DNA of 64,000 nucleotides from positions 1 through 64,000 of the forward strand of contig NZ_CALDXR010000032.1 of the NCBI RefSeq assembly GCF_937920985.1, in the 5' to 3' direction. Within the stretch, counting starts at the first letter, position 1. Every line of letters starts with the position of its first letter. Shown piece by piece: positions 45,901-54,145 of the stretch. The notes under the pieces were generated by a model that saw nothing but the letters and a program-made list of their open reading frames with translations, had not been told where the DNA came from and made no database searches. Position numbers and translations under genes: made by a program. This DNA is from an uncultured Phascolarctobacterium sp. (lineage in GTDB: Bacteria > Bacillota > Negativicutes > Acidaminococcales > Acidaminococcaceae).

Positions 45901-47115
45901 CTCCTCTGTTTTGGCACCATCAATACTCGTAATTTCCTGCATTATTTTTTTGTATTCTGCAATACCGTCAAGCTGCTTCTTTAGATCCTTACAAAAATCA
46001 AGCTGATTACGTCCTTTGATTCCTTTAGCATATTTCTCATAAGAAATATCTCCATCCTGCCTGAAAATCTTATTATATAAAGGCTTACCTTTAATCATGG
46101 ATTTCAAAACAGCCAAATCACGTTTATGTTCTTCATAAACCTGCACCTTGCACTCAGAAAGCAGATGTTGTTCACCTTCATCTTTTTTGCCTGCATCAAG
46201 ATGCAATATTTTTGCCAGCAAACTCCAATCATAAATAGCTTTGAAACGGAGTAACCCTTCGTAACGCTCTCCTAATGCTGCTGTAAGCACAGGTTCAAGT
46301 TCATCCAAATCATCATCCTGAAAGCTTACTGATTTCTTTTCGCATTCATCTAATTCTTCATCCAAAAATAACTCAGCTAACTTAGCTTTACCACCACTAA
46401 AAAGCTGTATAATAGCTTTCTGCTGTTTTGTCTGTGCCGGTAATAAACTCTGCATCGCTTTCTGCTTAATGGTACGTCCTAAGTTTACATCGCACAAAAC
46501 TTTAGCCAATTCATCTATATTTTGACATGACCAATCTTCAATTCCCATCTCATCCCGGACATAATTCTCAACCTCACTGAAAACCGCATTAAAATCGTTT
46601 ACTTTGGAGGCATCAAGATTATCAAACAAAAAATGTCCACGATGCTTAGCAATGTGCTGTACAGCGAGATAGAGCAAGCGTACATCAAAAGGTCCTTTCT
46701 GGGTTGCCAGAGCATAACGCAAATGGTACATAGTAGGATATTGTTGATAAAACTCCTTATCTGTATAATTTTTATCAACAAATAAATTACATACTGCCTT
46801 CTCGCGCTTATCATCTAATTGCAAACGGCTATCCTCTAAACGCATAAAGAAACCGGGATCAACCTTAGCGATTTCCTCCGCAAATAATTCCTGCAACATT
46901 TTAAGGCGCCAGGTAGTTCTGTCAATTCTGCGTCTGCCAGAGCGAAAAACTCTCGTAGAGGCGGCAGTATTGGCAGAATCAAAAAGTCTGATTCCCCATA
47001 ACGCTTTGCCATTAAATTTTAAAATATTATAATTTGTATCCGTAACAGCCCAGCCAACAGATGCATCCCCCATATCTAAGCCGATATAATAATCACAATT
47101 CTTTAATTTTTGCAT
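42976..47115 (-). CDS. cas9: Type II-A CRISPR nuclease Cas9
   Basis: A 1379-residue Cas9 with all catalytic residues. RuvC-I is YYIGLDMGDASVGWAV (D14), the arginine-rich bridge helix contains VFRSGRRRIDRTTWR (about 56-70), RuvC-II is RIFIEMARSKEE (E788), HNH is LYDIDHIYPRS (H879) with N902 in VNAAKTD, and RuvC-III is DLHHAKDAYLN (H1010, D1013). The protein ends ILINQSPTGVFEQEVDLMKL, colinear with the SpCas9 end. The segment before it lacks the R-x-R pair that reads NGG in SpCas9, so another PAM is expected. The start has GGAGG upstream. The gene is first in cas9-cas1-cas2-csn2. Confidence 0.98.
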   Translation of the reverse strand: MQKLKNCDYYIGLDMGDASVGWAVTDTNYNILKFNGKALWGIRLFDSANTAASTRVFRSGRRRIDRTTWRLKMLQELFAEEIAKVDPGFFMRLEDSRLQLDDKREKAVCNLFVDKNYTDKEFYQQYPTMYHLRYALATQKGPFDVRLLYLAVQHIAKHRGHFLFDNLDASKVNDFNAVFSEVENYVRDEMGIEDWSCQNIDELAKVLCDVNLGRTIKQKAMQSLLPAQTKQQKAIIQLFSGGKAKLAELFLDEELDECEKKSVSFQDDDLDELEPVLTAALGERYEGLLRFKAIYDWSLLAKILHLDAGKKDEGEQHLLSECKVQVYEEHKRDLAVLKSMIKGKPLYNKIFRQDGDISYEKYAKGIKGRNQLDFCKDLKKQLDGIAEYKKIMQEITSIDGAKTEEERLLFRIANGFAFPKQTTKDNGIIPIQVHLAELKCILDNAEGYLPFLGETDNNGLSVREKIEQIVKFRIPYYVGPLAGTRMSKEQGRCWVVRKNEKIYPWNFTEIVNLEESAEKFITNMTAKCTYLVGEDVLPKESLLYSEFMVRNAINNITVDGERLPVDVLEKIFKQLFLAKTSKVTKKTLERFFRQENISFQNIGGIDDKINASMKSYNDFRRIFGEDYIQLHRDEIENIIRWITLFCDEKKMLATKIRNTYPQISDDKIKAIKKLKYKDWGRLSATLLNSSAIAYEDKGFGELVTIISALRHTNKNFMELLSSYCSYDFIGKIKEFNSGRQNSNSKLTYKDVEELYVYPSVKRSIWQTLTILEEIKKITGHEPKRIFIEMARSKEESKRTDSRLKKLQDLYKQCKEENIDFMPHTDELNAFKIQLSSKKEDDLRSDKLYLYYTQMGRCMYTGETIELASLYDDNLYDIDHIYPRSKTKDDSLSNRVLVKKEVNAAKTDIYPLDAAIRTKMHSFWKLLYDKGFIDERKYERLTRSTQLRDEELAGFISRQLVETRQSTKAVATILKTAYKHSEIVYVKAGNVSDFRHQFKFIKCREVNDLHHAKDAYLNIVVGNCYHVKFTANPLSFITKNQDNRRYSLKPEIFYKFSIKRDSEIAWIGGKDGTITTVTKTMLKNNILFTRQPVEGKGELFKQQPLKAKSGQLPLKAGLSVEKYGGYDSLTTAYFALVKSEGKKGAVQLSIEGIPLVYAKQGEKAVQNYLTDVVQLCEPEIKIPKIKKYSLFKINGFPMHISGRQLKQLQFYVASQLCIDEYSIAYLKKAFKYENNLAVNDEIIADKNADEEKKQKARKRLDFYEKTWGIGKENNMRIYDILLAKSANNLYKKRPASQSATLEKRRENFKGLFVSKQIHVLKEILNLFKCLSATADLQLLGAGKNVGKVTWNTNISNVKQCILINQSPTGVFEQEVDLMKL

Positions 47116-47116
47116 A

Positions 47117-47145
47117 TTGACAAACCTCCACAGATGAAATATACT
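47117..47145 (+). promoter_or_regulatory. Promoter of tracrRNA, overlapping the cas9 ribosome site
   Basis: Plus strand: TTGACA (47117-47122), 17 bp, TATACT (47140-47145). It begins two bases from the cas9 start codon on the other strand and covers the cas9 Shine-Dalgarno sequence, so transcription of tracrRNA and translation control of cas9 share DNA. Confidence 0.85.
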
Positions 47146-47151
47146 ATGAGT

Positions 47152-47272
47152 AACTTCTTGAGTACCATCAGAAGTTACATCACGAGTTCAAAAAACATGA
47201 TTTATTCAAATCGTCTTCTTCGGAAGACCCCACAGTGTGTGGACCTAAAGCTTGCTTCGGCAGGCTTTTTTG
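47152..47272 (+). ncRNA. tracrRNA
   Basis: About 120 nt diverging from cas9. The anti-repeat (47158-47192) matches the array's plus strand at 25 of 26 positions over TTGAGTACCATCAGAA..TTACATCAC. It then has the bulge GAGT opposite crRNA GA, then TCAAA, the same stem-bulge-stem plan as in SpCas9 guides. Downstream come a GATTT/AAATC hairpin (47199-47212), GTCTTC-TTCG-GAAGAC (47213-47228), CCACA-GTG-TGTGG (47230-47242) and the terminator AGCTTGC-TTCG-GCAGGCT plus T run (47249-47271). Confidence 0.93.
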
Positions 47273-47764
47273 TTTATTTTAAAAAATTTTCATGTACAGT
47301 ACACTAAATCATTTCTACAGCAATTTTAAAAATCCTTTATTTCTAAAAAATCTGCTGATAATTCGGTGTTACTTTTTATTTTAAGGCTTTGCTATAACAT
47401 ATTATAGCATATGCAAATGACAGCTTTTGTCTATCTTGCCAACTTTATTTGCAAGTTCAGTAAAATTTTTAGGTTTAAAATTCAATAAAAAGTTGTACAT
47501 TACTTCGTCCTAGCCTTTACAAACTGCTAATGCCAGTCATCCTTTCCATGTGTGAAACGGAAGCAGAAGTGCAGGAGCAGATTATGCTACTGACAATAAA
47601 ATTGAACAACAATCTTTCATGTTTTATGTGATAACTTAATGGTAAGCAAAGGTAGTCTCTATGTCTATCTTTTTAAATTGAATTTACGCAACTTATTATA
47701 CGTCATCTCAGCTTTATGTCCACTTTATAGCGCCACTTCTTTTTCTTACTTCAATGCAACACTG
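47273..47764. other. A/T-rich intergenic stretch upstream of the CRISPR locus
   Basis: No convincing gene. A GCTATAA/TTATAGC inverted repeat lies near 47391-47408 and contains a minus-strand TATAAT (47401-47406) that could belong to a distant cas9 promoter. If so, the cas9 leader would be antisense to tracrRNA. The remainder shows nothing I can assign. Confidence 0.4.
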
Positions 47765-47765
47765 C

Positions 47766-47801
47766 ACCTACGCCACACAAGTCGGCGAGGTGTTTTTTTA
47801 C
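47766..47801 (+). terminator. Plus-strand terminator-like hairpin
   Basis: CACCT and CGCC pair with GGCG and AGGTG, followed by seven T. No plus-strand gene precedes it, so it may end an unrecognised transcript from the 47.3-47.7 kb stretch. Confidence 0.55.
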
Positions 47802-47805
47802 ATAC

Positions 47806-47846
47806 AAAAAGTCCTGCGCAGCATCTGAAATGCACGCAGGACTATG
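47806..47846 (-). terminator. Terminator of the TAXI-TRAP operon
   Basis: Minus strand: AGTCCTGCG pairs with CGCAGGACT, then five T, just after the permease stop. Confidence 0.85.
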
Positions 47847-47869
47847 AAGCTTGTTATGAAATTTTCGGC

Positions 47870-49825
47870 TTACAGGTCGTCGCCATCTTGCTGAATCGCA
47901 CCCTTAACCTTGTTCATGCGCTGCCATACATAGGCAACAGCAACAAGCGCAACACCGATACCGTCGGTAAATACGCCGGGGATAATCATGCAGATACCGC
48001 CAACGAGGAACAGAATACGCTGCGGAATGTTCAGCAGATTGTTGCAGAAACCAATCATCGCCATGGAAGCACCCCACATACCTACAATCGCGGTGAAGGC
48101 GCTGTAGCAGATGGTGAACGGAGTTGCGTTGATCATCAGCAGCTCAGGTGCCAGTACGAAGATGTACGGTACGATGAACGCAGCAATCGCCAGCTTAGCA
48201 GCAATAACGCCGGTACGCATCGGGTTAGCACCGGCAATACCAGCACCGGCATAAGCAGCCAAGGCAACAGGCGGTGTAACGTCGGCAACGATACCGAAGT
48301 AGAACGCGAACATGTGCGCTGCCAGCACCGGTACATTCATCTGCACCAGAGCAGGCGCTGCAATAGTAGAAGTAATTACATAGTTAGCAGTTGTCGGCAC
48401 GCCCATGCCAAGAATCAGAGAAGTGATCATGGTGAAGAACATTGCCGGCAGCAGATTACCGCCTGCCAAGTCCAGCAGAGCAGTTGCAATCTTCAGGCCA
48501 ACGCCGGTTTTGGTAACAACGCCGATGATGATACCTGCGGTTGCACAGGCAATCAGTACGCCAAGCACGCCCTTGGAGCCGTCAATCAAACCTTGGACGA
48601 TTTGCTTGAAGCCAATGCGGGTGGATTTACGCAGGCAGGCGCAAACGATGGTCAGCACGATGGCTGCCAAAGCAGCACGCATAGGAGTATAACCGCTTAC
48701 GAGCAGGTAAACGATAACGATTAACGGAATAGCCAGATGGCCTTTTTCCATGAACAGCTCCTTGAACTTCGGCAGCTGGTCACGCGGAGTGCCCTTCAGA
48801 CCGAACTTTTTAGCTTCGTAGTGAACGCCCAGCCATACGCCGATGTAGTACAACATTGCCGGGATAACGGCAGCCTTAACAACATCAAAGTACGGAACGC
48901 CTACAAATTCTGCCATCAGGAAGGCTGCAGCGCCCATAACAGGAGGCATCAGCTGACCGCCGGTAGAAGCAGCAGCCTCAACAGCGCCTGCAAACGCCGG
49001 ACGATAGCCAAGCTTTTTCATCATCGGGATGGTGAAAGCGCCGGTGCCGGCAACGTTACCAACGGAGCTGCCGGAAACAGTACCCATGAGGCCGGAGGAC
49101 AGTACGGCAACCTTCGCCGGTCCGCCTGCTGCCCAGCCTGCGATTGCGTTGGCAATATCAATGAAGAATTTGCCCAGGCCGGTGGTTTCCAAGTAAGCAC
49201 CAAAGAGGATGAACAGATAAATAAAGGTAGAAGATACACCCATAGGCGTACCGAAAATACCCTCGGTAGTGAAGAACAGGTGGTCAAACATTTCCTGCAC
49301 GCCAACGCCGCGATGCGCCAGAATACCGGGAACGTAAGGACCTAAGAAGGCATACAGCATAAAGCAGAAGGCAACGATAATCATTGGCCAGCCTACTACG
49401 CGGCGCGCTGCTTCAAAAACCATAATCGTACCGATAAGGCCGACGATGAAGTCGGTTTCTGTGTTCATGCCGGCACGCAGCACCAGCTCCTGATAGTTCA
49501 CAACCAGATACATGGCAGTACCTGCGCTGAGCAGTGCCAGGAAGGCATCAAAGGGATGCATCTTGCTGCGGGACCAGGAATGTCTGGACGGATACAGCAG
49601 GAAAATCAATAAAAAGCCGAAGGCTAAGTGAATAGCGCGCTGCAGATGCGCGTCCAGCACACCGAAGGTGGCTGTATATAATTGGAAAAGTGCAAACAGA
49701 ATACAGATTGCGGAAATAATTTTACCCCACACACCTGTAAGCTCACGCTTGTCTGATTCCTTGTCAAATTTTTGCAATACCTCTTCTGCTGAAAGCTCTC
49801 TTACTTTCTTTTCTTTTTCAGACAT
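47870..49825 (-). CDS. TRAP transporter fused permease (TAXI type)
   Basis: A 651-residue membrane protein fusing the small (DctQ-like, about 35-170) and large (DctM-like) subunits of a TRAP transporter, with some 16 or more hydrophobic segments. Conserved DctM-type loops are seen: LSSGLMGTVSGSSVGNVAGT, IPMMKKLGYRPAFAGAVEA, GQLMPPVMGAAAFLMAEF, GMGVPTTANYVI and FGIVADVTPPVALAAYAG. It would carry a carboxylate or amino acid delivered by the TAXI binding protein, driven by an ion gradient. It is the last gene of the binding protein - DUF1850 - permease operon. Confidence 0.92.
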   Translation of the reverse strand: MSEKEKKVRELSAEEVLQKFDKESDKRELTGVWGKIISAICILFALFQLYTATFGVLDAHLQRAIHLAFGFLLIFLLYPSRHSWSRSKMHPFDAFLALLSAGTAMYLVVNYQELVLRAGMNTETDFIVGLIGTIMVFEAARRVVGWPMIIVAFCFMLYAFLGPYVPGILAHRGVGVQEMFDHLFFTTEGIFGTPMGVSSTFIYLFILFGAYLETTGLGKFFIDIANAIAGWAAGGPAKVAVLSSGLMGTVSGSSVGNVAGTGAFTIPMMKKLGYRPAFAGAVEAAASTGGQLMPPVMGAAAFLMAEFVGVPYFDVVKAAVIPAMLYYIGVWLGVHYEAKKFGLKGTPRDQLPKFKELFMEKGHLAIPLIVIVYLLVSGYTPMRAALAAIVLTIVCACLRKSTRIGFKQIVQGLIDGSKGVLGVLIACATAGIIIGVVTKTGVGLKIATALLDLAGGNLLPAMFFTMITSLILGMGVPTTANYVITSTIAAPALVQMNVPVLAAHMFAFYFGIVADVTPPVALAAYAGAGIAGANPMRTGVIAAKLAIAAFIVPYIFVLAPELLMINATPFTICYSAFTAIVGMWGASMAMIGFCNNLLNIPQRILFLVGGICMIIPGVFTDGIGVALVAVAYVWQRMNKVKGAIQQDGDDL

Positions 49826-49859
49826 GGGTATCAGCTCCTCTCATTTAATATAATAAAAC

Positions 49860-50399
49860 CTAAAAGTACCGTTCCAGCCAGTACTGATATCGATACATGG
49901 CCTTCACCGTTACCGCAGTCCCCTGCCCGTACAGAGCAATCAGATCGTAGCTGTCGCCGCTGTGGACAATGTGCGGCATTGCCTGCTCGGATATACGCAG
50001 GGCAACCTCCTTATAGGGGCGGTTCATCTCCATATCAAACTTACCGTCGGCGGTCTGCGTCAGCTTGCCGTCGGCAGCGGAATACGGATAGCCCCATCCC
50101 AGCGAGGAAAAGCGGGTGTGCGTCATGGTCATGTTATTTGCGCCGTTAACCCTGAAATAATCATTCCAGGCAGTTTTTTCCACCGAATGCGTCAGGCTGA
50201 TGTACCATTCATCACCTGCCGCTGTGGCAAAAGCAACAGCTCCCGAAGTTCCCTCAGGTATAATCGCCACCACCAGGCGCGTACTATACCACCCCAAAAG
50301 CATTAAAACAACGCTTACAATAATTACTAAATTCTTTACTGGGAAAAAAGACCGGCCACCGGCAAACGCCGGTTTCCGGTCTTTGAAGTTCGGCATCAT
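49860..50399 (-). CDS. DUF1850 protein of the TAXI-TRAP operon
   Basis: A 179-residue protein with one membrane segment (about 23-41) and an outer domain containing EWYISLTHSVEKTAWNDYF, the DUF1850 signature. DUF1850 proteins are constant companions of TAXI-TRAP systems and may help couple binding protein and permease, though their function is unproven. The ATG follows AAGGA. A strong terminator-like hairpin lies inside codons 6-19 (separate entry), which is unusual and may set how much mRNA continues past the binding-protein gene. Confidence 0.85.
   Translation of the reverse strand: MMPNFKDRKPAFAGGRSFFPVKNLVIIVSVVLMLLGWYSTRLVVAIIPEGTSGAVAFATAAGDEWYISLTHSVEKTAWNDYFRVNGANNMTMTHTRFSSLGWGYPYSAADGKLTQTADGKFDMEMNRPYKEVALRISEQAMPHIVHSGDSYDLIALYGQGTAVTVKAMYRYQYWLERYF
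50344..50384 (-). terminator. Terminator-like hairpin inside the start of the DUF1850 gene
   Basis: Minus strand: AAAGACCGG pairs with CCGGTCTTT around a nested ACCGGC/GCCGGT hairpin, followed by a T run. It lies 25 bases past the binding-protein stop but within the DUF1850 reading frame. Partial termination or mRNA protection would favour binding protein over permease. Confidence 0.65.
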
Positions 50400-50408
50400 T
50401 TAAAATCC

Positions 50409-51380
50409 TTATTTTTCGTTAAAGAATTTTTCAGCACCCGGGTTCAGCTTAATGGACATGCCGTCTTTAGCAGTATCTTTGCTGATAGCATTTGCTGCGG
50501 AGTGAGCGGATTTCATACGGTCAAGGTTGCCGTACAGAGCTTTAGCAATTGCATAAGCGGTGTTTTCGTCCATCTTGTCGGTTACTGCCAGCATGCATTT
50601 TACTGCTACTGCGGTAACGTCAGCATCCTGCTTCGGATAAGTACCGGCTTTGATAACCAGCTTGGTGTAGAACGGATATTTTTTGATCAGAGCGTCAGCC
50701 TTGTCAGCATCAACCGGAACCAGTACAACGTCGTTCTGAGTTGCGATATCCTGAATAGCAGCGGTCGGATGGCCTGCGGTTACGAAAGCAGCATCAACGT
50801 TACCGTCCTTCAGAGCACTTGCAGCTTCACCGAAGGACAGGTATTGAACCTTAATATCATCATATTTAATGCCATATGCTTCCATGATCTGGCGAGCGTT
50901 AGCTTCGGTACCGGAGCCTGCAGCACCTACAGCGATGCGTTTGCCTTTGAAATCAGCAACAGATTTGATACCGGATTTTTTCAGGGTAACAATCTGTACG
51001 GTTTCCGGATACAGAGTTGCAAGACCTTGCAGGCCGGCAACCTGTTTGCCTTTGAACATTTCAGTGCCGTTGGCAGCATAGTAAGCAATATCGTTTTGAA
51101 TAAAAGCAATTTCAACCTTGCCTTGGCTGAGCAGGTTTACGTTTGCTACGGAAGCGCCGGTAGATTGTGCGGAAGCATTGGTACCAGGAATATTTTTATT
51201 CAAGATATCAGCCAAAGCACCGCCTAACGGGAAGTAGGTACCGGAGGTACCGCCGGTAGCAATGTTAATAAATTTTTGTGCAGCAGGTTTTTTATCATCT
51301 TTCTTATCTCCACCGCCGCAGCCGGCAATCATAGTAGCCATAACCATGATACCAAGTAAAAAAGCCAAGAGTTTTTTCAT
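50409..51380 (-). CDS. TAXI-family TRAP solute-binding lipoprotein
   Basis: A 323-residue TAXI binding protein. The signal ends MIAGC (lipidated C21), followed by a linker of G, D and K. The TAXI core contains INIATGGTSGTYFPLGGALA, AFIQNDIAYYAANG, GKRIAVGAAGSGTEANAR and AAFVTAGHPTAAIQD. Such proteins deliver glutamate, other carboxylates or unknown ligands to TRAP permeases. It is first in its operon. The ligand cannot be named. Confidence 0.93.
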   Translation of the reverse strand: MKKLLAFLLGIMVMATMIAGCGGGDKKDDKKPAAQKFINIATGGTSGTYFPLGGALADILNKNIPGTNASAQSTGASVANVNLLSQGKVEIAFIQNDIAYYAANGTEMFKGKQVAGLQGLATLYPETVQIVTLKKSGIKSVADFKGKRIAVGAAGSGTEANARQIMEAYGIKYDDIKVQYLSFGEAASALKDGNVDAAFVTAGHPTAAIQDIATQNDVVLVPVDADKADALIKKYPFYTKLVIKAGTYPKQDADVTAVAVKCMLAVTDKMDENTAYAIAKALYGNLDRMKSAHSAANAISKDTAKDGMSIKLNPGAEKFFNEK

Positions 51381-51717
51381 AAGAGTTCCCCTCCTTTAAT
51401 ATACATATGTGCTAAGATAACAAAATTGACGCAGCAACATATTGTTATTCTTCTTATTCGTCAACATTGTGTAAATTCCTGCTAAAAAATTCATAAAAAC
51501 GTCATGTATACAGAATACATTGGCATAAAAATGCAGATTCTATGAAAAATTCTTGCTATTTTGTGATTATTAATACAGCTTTTCTGCATAATTTGCTGTG
51601 GAATCATTTCATTATAGATTCATTTTGCTTATTTCCGTAATCTATGTTACAATAATAGCGTTATGTTTATTGCTTTTTCTGATAAAGCGAGAGTCATCAA
51701 AAACATCTTTTTAAGGA
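51381..51717. other. Divergent intergenic region
   Basis: About 340 bp between the TAXI operon and a plus-strand gene. It contains an ATGTAT/ATACAT inverted repeat (51504-51520) and the plus-strand promoter entered separately. I see no confident minus-strand promoter for the TAXI gene and no additional gene. Confidence 0.4.
51625..51653 (+). promoter_or_regulatory. Promoter of the small plus-strand gene
   Basis: TTGCTT (51625-51630), 17 bp, TACAAT (51648-51653) with a TGT extension. Confidence 0.7.
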
Positions 51718-51726
51718 GTGAATAAT

Positions 51727-52101
51727 ATGAGTTCCGGAGCTTATTCTTTAAGACTCGCTCGTACCCTGTACGAAAATGTTTATCATGCTATGCTGTACAA
51801 TGAAAACCAACAGCCTATCGGTGATTTGGAAATTATTCCGAACATCCCTCTCGACCGCAGCCAGGTTCCCGAGGATGCACCGGAAGTACCGGCTTATCTG
51901 CTGGTAATCGTAAAAGACGCTGACATCAACAAGGACAACCTGATTGATTTCGAAGAGCGCGCTTCCTATGCTCTGCTGAAACGCTTCTCCACCGAGGTTA
52001 TCAACTTCCAGCACTGCAAATTCTACTATCCGTCCCCTGCCTTCATTTTTGAACAGCCGGACGCAGTAAACGGTGGCACTGAGCCCATGCCGCTGCAATA
52101 A
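51727..52101 (+). CDS. Conserved-looking hypothetical protein, 124 residues
   Basis: A soluble acidic protein with no family I recognise. It reads MSSGAYSLRLARTLYENVYH, then GDLEIIPNIPLDRSQVPEDA and AYLLVIVKDADINKDNLIDF. The segment DADINKDNLIDFEE resembles a single EF-hand-like calcium loop (D-x-N-x-D-x-I-x-x-x-E), but one loop alone is weak evidence. The ATG at 51727 follows AAGGAG by eight bases; a GTG three codons earlier is less likely. It has its own promoter and a shared bidirectional terminator and stands alone between two minus-strand operons. Confidence 0.7.
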   Translation: MSSGAYSLRLARTLYENVYHAMLYNENQQPIGDLEIIPNIPLDRSQVPEDAPEVPAYLLVIVKDADINKDNLIDFEERASYALLKRFSTEVINFQHCKFYYPSPAFIFEQPDAVNGGTEPMPLQ

Positions 52102-52110
52102 TTTAAACCG

Positions 52111-52158
52111 AAAAACTCCGCTCCCTGCTGCCTGTGCAGTAAGGAACGGAGTTTTTTT
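52111..52158. terminator. Bidirectional terminator between the plus-strand gene and trpA
   Basis: AAACTCCG pairs with CGGAGTTT. Seven T follow on the plus strand and five on the minus strand, so it can end both the 124-residue gene and the trp operon. Confidence 0.8.
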
Positions 52159-52176
52159 GTGCCCAAACCTTTGTAA

Positions 52177-52968
52177 TTAAGCCTCCGCAGCTGCCTTGGC
52201 AACCGCTTCGGACATACTCTTGACGTATTCGTAAACATGCTCGGGAGAAGCCTCGCCGTATTGAGCCACGATTTTTTCAATCGCACTGCCTACAATAGCG
52301 CCGTCACTGGCCTTGGCCATCTTGTACGCCTGCTCGGGAGCAGCGATACCGAAGCCTACAGCCACCGGAATATCTGTAGCCTTGCGCACCTCTGCGACAA
52401 TGCCGTCGATATCGGTAGTGATGTTGCTGCGCACACCGGTAACGCCTAAGGAAGAAACTACATATACATAGCCTTGGGCAATAGCGGCTATTTTCTGGAT
52501 GCGGTCCTTGGAGGTAGGCGCAATCAGCGGCACCAGGGCAACGTTATGCGGTTCGCTGAACGGACGCATCTCCTCGCGCTCCTCGTACGGTATATCCGGT
52601 ATGATGACGCCGTCTACACCTGTTTCTTCGCAGCGGGTGAAGAATTTTTCCGCACCGTAGGCATAAATCGGGTTAGCATAGGTCAAAAATACCAGCGGTA
52701 CCTGTGTTTCCTCGCGAAGCTCCGCTACGAGATCAAAAATTTTATCGGTAGTAGTGCCTGCCGCCAACGCACGCATATCCGCTTGTTGGATAACCTCGCC
52801 CTCAGCCACGGGGTCGGAGAAGGGAATGCCGAACTCAATTAAGCCTGCACCGCCCTTAATCATAGCTCTCACCAGCTCCTTGGTTGTAGCAAGATTGGGA
52901 TCGCCAGCGGTCACAAAGCCGATAAATACCTTTTTCTTTTCGTCAAATGCCTTTTGTATTCTATTCAT
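52177..52968 (-). CDS. trpA: Tryptophan synthase alpha chain
   Basis: Cleaves indole-glycerol phosphate and passes indole to TrpB. From the ATG at 52968 the protein is 263 residues. It carries IEFGIPFSDPVAEG (catalytic E45; the second acidic residue is Glu, as in clostridial TrpA), FLTYANPIYAYG, GVIIPDIPYEER, VSSLGVTGVRS and AVGFGIAAPEQA. The start overlaps the trpB stop by eight bases (ATGAATAG), which fixes it. It is the last gene of the trp operon. Confidence 0.96.
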   Translation of the reverse strand: MNRIQKAFDEKKKVFIGFVTAGDPNLATTKELVRAMIKGGAGLIEFGIPFSDPVAEGEVIQQADMRALAAGTTTDKIFDLVAELREETQVPLVFLTYANPIYAYGAEKFFTRCEETGVDGVIIPDIPYEEREEMRPFSEPHNVALVPLIAPTSKDRIQKIAAIAQGYVYVVSSLGVTGVRSNITTDIDGIVAEVRKATDIPVAVGFGIAAPEQAYKMAKASDGAIVGSAIEKIVAQYGEASPEHVYEYVKSMSEAVAKAAAEA

Positions 52969-54145
52969 GTAAATCAACTCCCATATAACGTGCGATTGCG
53001 GCAACGTCCTTATCACCGCGGCCGGAAATATTTATAACCATAATCTTGTCCTTCGGCAGAGTGGGTGCCAGCTTCATAGCGTAGGCTACGGCATGCGCAC
53101 TTTCGATTGCGGGGATAATGCCTTCTGTTTTGGAAAGATAGTTGAAGGCGTCAACTGCCTCCTTATCGGTAGCAGGAACATATTCCGCACGGCCGATGTC
53201 GTGCAGATAAGCATGCTCGGGGCCGATGCCGGGGTAATCAAGACCGGCGGAGATGGAATAAACCGGAGCAATCTGGCCGTATTCATCCTGCAGAAAGTAG
53301 CTCTTCATGCCGTGGAAGATGCCCAGCTTGCCGTTAGCCATGGTTGCGGCGTTCTTGGGATTGTCTACGCCCAGGCCTGCAGCCTCTACGCCGATTAAGC
53401 GCACGTCCTTGTCCTCGATGAAGTCATAGAACATGCCCATAGCGTTGGAGCCGCCGCCTACGCAGGCCACCAGCACATCGGGCAGGCGTCCTTCCTTTTC
53501 CAGCATCTGCGCCTTGATTTCCTCGCCGATGATCTTCTGGAAGTCACGCACAATTTCCGGATACGGATGCGGGCCCATAACGCTGCCCAGTACATAGTAG
53601 GTATCCTCAACACGTTCGGTCCATACACGCAGCGCTTCGTTTACTGCATCCTTCAGGGTACCGGTGCCGCTGCTTACAGGCACAACCTTCGCACCCAAAA
53701 GCTCCATGCGGAACACGTTGAGCGCCTGACGCTCGCAGTCCTCCTTGCCCATGTAAACAACGCATTCCATGTTCATCAGCGCCGCTGCGGTAGCAGTCGC
53801 AACGCCGTGCTGGCCTGCGCCGGTTTCGGCAATAACACGCTTTTTGCCCATCTTCTGCGCCAGCAGAATCTGTCCTAATACGTTGTTGATTTTGTGGGCG
53901 CCGGTGTGGTTCAAATCCTCGCGCTTCAGATAAATCTTGCAGCCACCCAAGTCCTTAGTCATCTTCTCTGCGTAATACAGCAGGGACGGTCTGTTGGCAT
54001 ATTCGCGGTACAGGCGCGCCAGCTCCGCCTTGAATTCGGGATCGTTTTTAAATTTTTCATAGGCAGCCTCTAATTCCAGCACTGCGTTCATCAAAGTTTC
54101 CGGCATGTATTGACCGCCGTGAATACCATATCTACCTTTTGTCAT
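52961..54145 (-). CDS. trpB: Tryptophan synthase beta chain
   Basis: A PLP enzyme condensing indole and serine. The 394 residues show REDLNHTGAHKINNVLGQ with Schiff-base lysine K85, AETGAGQHGVATATAAAL, MGKEDCERQALNVFRM and the phosphate loop VACVGGGSNAMGMF. It is the TrpB1 form that pairs with TrpA. It overlaps trpF by 14 bases and trpA by eight. Confidence 0.97.
   Translation of the reverse strand: MTKGRYGIHGGQYMPETLMNAVLELEAAYEKFKNDPEFKAELARLYREYANRPSLLYYAEKMTKDLGGCKIYLKREDLNHTGAHKINNVLGQILLAQKMGKKRVIAETGAGQHGVATATAAALMNMECVVYMGKEDCERQALNVFRMELLGAKVVPVSSGTGTLKDAVNEALRVWTERVEDTYYVLGSVMGPHPYPEIVRDFQKIIGEEIKAQMLEKEGRLPDVLVACVGGGSNAMGMFYDFIEDKDVRLIGVEAAGLGVDNPKNAATMANGKLGIFHGMKSYFLQDEYGQIAPVYSISAGLDYPGIGPEHAYLHDIGRAEYVPATDKEAVDAFNYLSKTEGIIPAIESAHAVAYAMKLAPTLPKDKIMVINISGRGDKDVAAIARYMGVDLHE

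Noticed and set aside
47150..47192. A stray degenerate CRISPR repeat near cas9
   Set aside because: Its mismatch pattern, bulge and downstream hairpins show it is the tracrRNA anti-repeat.
47160..47410. A definite cas9 promoter
   Set aside because: Only weak minus-strand -10 matches without suitable -35 boxes were found; not entered as a feature.
47639..48724. 361-codon plus-strand frame
   Set aside because: It lies antisense to most of the TRAP permease, has no ribosome site and an implausible composition; it is a shadow frame.
51727..52101. Calcium-binding EF-hand protein
   Set aside because: Only one imperfect loop is present and no second hand; noted but not used as a call.
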